Source of the DNA: Blastocatellia bacterium
GTDB taxonomy: Bacteria; Acidobacteriota; Blastocatellia; Pyrinomonadales; Pyrinomonadaceae
DNA: 9,428 bases
Direction: 5' to 3'
Assembly (NCBI GenBank): GCA_003175865.1
Contig: PSRF01000055.1
Location: forward strand, 1 to 9,428
Part shown: positions 7,901 to 9,428 of the stretch, in pieces
How positions within the stretch are numbered: the stretch's first letter is position 1
Layout of the letters: the number at the start of each line of letters is the position of its first letter
The notes under the pieces: model-generated
Seen by the model: the letters and a program-made list of their open reading frames with translations, nothing else
Database searches by the model: none
What the model was told of the DNA's origin: nothing
Position numbers and translations under genes: made by a program

Positions 7901-8001
7901 GTGGATTAGTGACGCGGCCGATCAAGATTGTGATTCTGCCGATGATTTATGAGTGGGTCGAAAGCAGGGCAAGTAGGAAGCAGTTGCTGGCGGAAGAGTG
8001 A
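4915..8001 (+). CDS. Heavy-metal RND efflux permease (HME family, CzcA-like)
   Basis: This 1028-residue proton-driven inner-membrane pump has the normal length and two-fold layout of the family: TM1 at about 13-31, a periplasmic porter loop (32-335) opening with DAFPDVTPVQVEIDTEAEG, TM2-6 (about 343-494), TM7 (about 525-545), a second porter loop (546-855), and TM8-12 (about 860-1013). The TM4 signature is GGLAISIGMMVDATVVMVEN (391-410), with D402 and E409 retained. QTRNDELISGINAQIAVKIFG (656-676) and GGDEATDVLEG (741-751) are typical of CzcA/CnrA-like porter domains. From memory, the three methionines that bind Cu/Ag in CusA are not at the corresponding positions (Arg561, Glu661 and the 743-745 region), which argues for divalent cations rather than Cu/Ag. 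GAGG at 4903-4906, overlapping the adaptor stop codon, serves as ribosome binding site 8 nt from the ATG. Oddities: Ser396 where CzcA has an Asp, and Arg1001/Lys1004 inside the last helix. The exact metal is not determined. Confidence 0.96.
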   Translation: MTDNFIAFFYRERLLVAVVSLLIVAGGILALQRLNVDAFPDVTPVQVEIDTEAEGLAPQEVEQLITFPIENEMNGIAGVSRVESESKFGLSVVTVFFTDDTDIYFARQQVFERLGTAKEHIPAGFEPEMGPITTGTGQIYLYQIVGKGKSNQELRTIQDWVVKLQLRTVPGVADVLSFGGDVKQYQVIVDQQALVNYNITLKALFDAIQANNQNTGANFIEHGDEQYVVRGLGLVKDIEDIKNIVLDSRSGSPIRVSDVATVVVGNEIRQGAVTKNGQGEVVTGIVLKRINENTKQVIERLKEKVAEINKALPEGVTVVDFYDQAELVDNSVHTVVESLIEGELLVLVILILLLGDFRSSLITSAAIPFCMLVAFILMWYSGVSANLTSLGGLAISIGMMVDATVVMVENIYRHLEEHREHSMQAAILVAAQEIGRPMFFAILIVIAVFLPVFTLQGIEGKLFKPLAYAVTFSMIGSMLMALCIAPMLCALWLRLKKGEVRTNPIIGFVKRIYIPILNWAIAHRYLTLAIACGLIVWSVADVYILGSEFLPTIDEGNMLVRATMPASISLSRAIEISAQIEKTLREFPEVETVVAKIGRAELGGDPESVSNDEIYVRLKPKKQWTTAKTKDELVDAMRHRVEGFPGVQFNFSQVIQTRNDELISGINAQIAVKIFGEDQDTLRHVADQVKDAMSHVRGVEDLAVEQVAGEEHLEVDVDRDKIARYGLNISDVLEVTKIAIGGDEATDVLEGQRHFAIFVRLKEDYRNQVEKLADILIAAPVGGRIPLGQLATFRLSSGDAVVSRENSLRRVVVMCNVNGRDIGGFVHDAQQVVASQVKMPPGYFITWGGQFENQQKAVRRLLIAIPISLLLVFVLIYSCFNSLRNTLTIIFNIPIALVGSTFFLLISGFPLSVPAIVGFIAVFGVAVQNGMVMVSYINKLRGLGMDLREAVMTGASTRLRAELLSALIGSISLLPFIVSSGTGAEIEKPLAIVVVGGLVTRPIKIVILPMIYEWVESRASRKQLLAEE

Positions 8002-8008
8002 GGCTCAT

Positions 8009-8029
8009 TAAAAGAACTACATTCTTTTA
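8009..8029 (+). terminator. A/T-rich hairpin immediately after the permease gene, possible terminator
   Basis: TAAAAGAA (8009-8016) and TTCTTTTA (8022-8029) form a perfect 8-bp stem with a CTACA loop, starting 8 nt after the permease stop codon. The stem has only one G-C pair, so it would be weak; the right arm itself provides a T-rich stretch. Position suits the end of the efflux operon, but stability argues against a strong terminator. Confidence 0.3.
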
Positions 8030-8147
8030 TTAGTGAAGCCAACCACGCCCGACAGAGAGATGGCGAGCGATTATGGGTTATAGAGTCCCCCATCCTCGAG
8101 CCGGCAATTAGCGAGACGTTTGTGGTCCGTTCGAAAAGGTAATACTA

Positions 8148-8163
8148 CACACGGTAGCGTGTG
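8148..8163. repeat. Short inverted repeat (CACACG / CGTGTG)
   Basis: CACACG (8148-8153), GTAG loop (8154-8157) and CGTGTG (8158-8163) form a perfect 6-bp stem. It lies 14 bp before the 8178-8191 palindrome. It could be a protein-binding site or part of a structured transcript; no function can be assigned. Confidence 0.35.
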
Positions 8164-8177
8164 ATAATTTCAGATCC

Positions 8178-8191
8178 TCTCGACGTCGAGA
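8178..8191. promoter_or_regulatory. 14-bp perfect palindrome, possible operator
   Basis: TCTCGACGTCGAGA reads identically on both strands over 14 bp with no spacer and ends 2 nt before the long inverted repeat. A spacer-free palindrome of this length could be a binding site for a dimeric regulator. It is too far upstream of the aminopeptidase start (about 245 bp) to be an obvious operator for it. Function is unknown. Confidence 0.3.
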
Positions 8192-8193
8192 CC

Positions 8194-8271
8194 AAAAGAA
8201 GTTTACGAGCTTGCGAATGGACGTTGAACTATAAAGTCAACGTTAATTTCGCAAGCGCGTAAACTTCTTTT
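8194..8271. repeat. Long near-perfect inverted repeat (78 bp, 34/35-nt arms)
   Basis: The left arm (8194-8227) and right arm (8237-8271) are inverted copies. AAAAGAAGTTTACG (8194-8207) matches 8258-8271 exactly; after one mismatch (A8208/G8257), GCTTGCGAA (8209-8217) matches 8248-8256; after a small internal loop (TGG against TAAT), ACGTTGA (8221-8227) matches 8237-8243. The terminal loop is ACTATAAAG (8228-8236). That is 30 paired positions in a 78-bp element. The ends are AAAA on the left and TTTT on the right, so transcripts from either strand would end a hairpin in U residues, as in a bidirectional terminator. Other readings are a short repeated palindromic element (REP or MITE-like) or a structured small RNA. 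No target-site duplication is visible at the flanks (GAGACC and CGGCGG). Confidence 0.85.
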
Positions 8272-8303
8272 CGGCGGTTTCTTGTATAAAGGACTTGAAG
8301 GCA

Positions 8304-8330
8304 CCACAAACTGCCGTTTGTGGGATTTTG
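8304..8330 (+). terminator. Compact hairpin followed by a short T tract, possible terminator
   Basis: CCACAAAC (8304-8311), TGCC loop (8312-8315) and GTTTGTGG (8316-8323) form a perfect 8-bp stem with a tetraloop, followed by GATTTTG. The T tract is short and interrupted, so termination would be modest. It lies about 300 bp after the permease stop and 105 bp before the aminopeptidase start, so it could end a read-through transcript from the efflux operon. Confidence 0.4.
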
Positions 8331-8434
8331 CTTCTCTAATCTTGTTCGTGCAGTTTTAAATTCTACTGGCGAACCAAACTATAACCCTAAACGCGTTTGC
8401 TCGCGCTACATCGCCAACTGCATAATCGCTAACA

Positions 8435-9391
8435 ATGACAACACTAAGAACTCTCTACGATCCAATTGAACCGTACGACAGTGGTTATTTAAGCGTATCA
8501 ACTGTCCACGAACTCTATTACGAGCTATGTGGTAATCCGAACGGCAAGCCTGTTGTGTTTCTGCATGGTGGGCCAGGCGCAGGACTGATTCCTGATTATC
8601 GCCGCTTCTTTGATCCCAAAACATATCGCGTGATTCTGTTTGATCAACGGGGTGCAGGTCGCAGCCGTCCGCATGCTTCGCTCGACGACAACACAACGTG
8701 GCATCTCGTCGCTGACATTGAAAGAATTCGTGAGCATTTCGGAGTAGATAAGTGGCTTGTGTTTGGTGGTTCGTGGGGCAGCACTCTTGCGCTGGCTTAC
8801 GCCGAATCGCATCCCGAACGAGTTCGCGCGCTGGTTCTTCGCGGCATCTTTCTTTGTCGTCCGAAGGAGATCAGTTGGTTCTACGAAGACAGTCACGGGG
8901 CGAGTGCGATATTTCCAGACACGTGGGAAGAGTATGTGAAGATCATCCCCGAAGCTGAGCGAGACGACATGATTCGTGCTTACTATCGGCGTCTCACTAG
9001 TGATGATCATGACGTACGTTTGACAGCGGCGCGCGCGTGGTCCATCTGGGAAGCCAGCGCGCTGAAGCTTCTGCCCGATCAGAAGGTGATTGATGAGTTC
9101 AGTGAACCTGAGATGGCGACCGCTCTAGCGAGAATAGAGTGTCATTATTTTGTGAATAACTGTTTTTTCGAGACGGACAACTATCTGCTCGAACAAGTTG
9201 ATCGGATTCGACACATTCCGGCGGTGATTGTGCACGGGCGTTATGACGTGGTGTGTCCGTTCATGAGTGCGTGGGATTTGCACAAGGTCTGGCCTGAGGC
9301 GACATTGAAGATCATTCCGGATGCAGGCCACGCAGCAACGGAGCCCGGCATTGCTGATGCATTAATTCAAGCAACGGATAGTTTTCGCTGA
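8435..9391 (+). CDS. pip: Prolyl aminopeptidase (proline iminopeptidase), alpha/beta hydrolase, peptidase family S33
   Basis: This complete 318-residue cytoplasmic enzyme releases N-terminal proline from peptides. The length is normal for the family. The visible signatures are the oxyanion-hole HGGPG at 44-48, DQRGAGRSRPH at 70-80, the nucleophile elbow GGSWGS at 111-116 with Ser113, the catalytic Asp271 in GRYDVVCP, and His299 in DAGHAATEPG. The cap-domain glutamates that hold the substrate amino group are present as E206 (WSIWE) and E235 (ARIECHYF), matching the WSxWE and RxExHYF patterns of bona fide prolyl aminopeptidases rather than generic hydrolases. The ATG at 8435 gives the usual family N-terminus (LYDPIEPYDSGYLSV), but no Shine-Dalgarno is visible upstream. 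It stands apart from the efflux operon, separated by 433 bp of hairpin-rich DNA, so it is probably transcribed independently. Confidence 0.94.
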   Translation: MTTLRTLYDPIEPYDSGYLSVSTVHELYYELCGNPNGKPVVFLHGGPGAGLIPDYRRFFDPKTYRVILFDQRGAGRSRPHASLDDNTTWHLVADIERIREHFGVDKWLVFGGSWGSTLALAYAESHPERVRALVLRGIFLCRPKEISWFYEDSHGASAIFPDTWEEYVKIIPEAERDDMIRAYYRRLTSDDHDVRLTAARAWSIWEASALKLLPDQKVIDEFSEPEMATALARIECHYFVNNCFFETDNYLLEQVDRIRHIPAVIVHGRYDVVCPFMSAWDLHKVWPEATLKIIPDAGHAATEPGIADALIQATDSFR

Positions 9392-9428
9392 CGTTATGCT
9401 TGGTGCTGGGAGCGCAGGCGTCCTCACC

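Larger units (their letters stand above)
8002..8434. other. Non-coding intergenic region rich in inverted repeats
   Basis: The gap between the permease and the prolyl aminopeptidase has no credible gene. It holds, in order, an A/T hairpin just after the permease stop (8009-8029), a short hairpin (8148-8163), a 14-bp perfect palindrome (8178-8191), a 78-bp long inverted repeat (8194-8271) and a compact hairpin with a weak T tract (8304-8330). The stretch 8030-8147 shows nothing recognisable. A promoter for the aminopeptidase must lie here or just after; TATAAC at 8380-8385 is a possible -10 box, but I see no matching -35 box. Confidence 0.6.

Noticed and set aside
8285..8290. TATAAA as a -10 promoter box before the aminopeptidase
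   Set aside because: No -35-like hexamer lies 16-18 nt upstream, and a terminator-like hairpin follows.
8525..9010. 161-codon minus-strand frame opposite the prolyl aminopeptidase
   Set aside because: It is antisense to the catalytic core of a clear S33 peptidase and has no domain signal.

Overview
The window looks like a chromosomal segment from a Gram-negative bacterium. It encodes a complete three-component envelope efflux system (outer-membrane factor, periplasmic adaptor, inner-membrane RND pump) and two exported or lipid-anchored proteins with clear signal sequences. Base composition looks near 50% GC. The phylum cannot be fixed from sequence alone. The combination of a stand-alone 5'-3' exonuclease and a small His/Cys-rich protein ahead of a czcCBA-like operon would fit a soil Acidobacteriota-type genome, but that is a low-confidence inference. 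There is no sign of phage, insertion sequence, tRNA, rRNA or CRISPR.

Layout. On the minus strand lie the 5' part of an exported serine beta-lactamase-like hydrolase, which runs off the left edge (1-547), and a complete stand-alone 5'-3' exonuclease of the FEN/PolI N-domain type (732-1583). A divergent intergenic region of about 220 bp follows. The plus strand then carries four co-directional genes: a small membrane-anchored His/Cys-rich protein (1802-2161), a TolC/CzcC-like outer-membrane factor (2311-3678), a CzcB-like periplasmic adaptor (3705-4904) and a CzcA-like heavy-metal RND permease (4915-8001). Spacings of 26 and 10 bp and good ribosome binding sites on the last three genes indicate an operon. 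A 433-bp non-coding stretch (8002-8434) is rich in inverted repeats, including a 78-bp near-perfect hairpin. The window ends with a complete prolyl aminopeptidase (8435-9391) and a short tail with nothing recognisable.

How the genes work together. The tripartite pump should export divalent metal cations or a related substrate from periplasm and cytoplasm to the outside. The small His/Cys-rich protein at its head is a plausible accessory metal-binding or sensing protein, similar in position to the small leader genes of czc/cnr-type operons. No regulator gene is visible. The exonuclease, serine hydrolase and aminopeptidase look like ordinary neighbours. The points most worth a second look are the long inverted repeat, the small leader gene, unusual residues in the permease (Ser in place of the first TM4 aspartate, charged residues in the last membrane helix), and the missing Asn in the hydrolase's second active-site motif.
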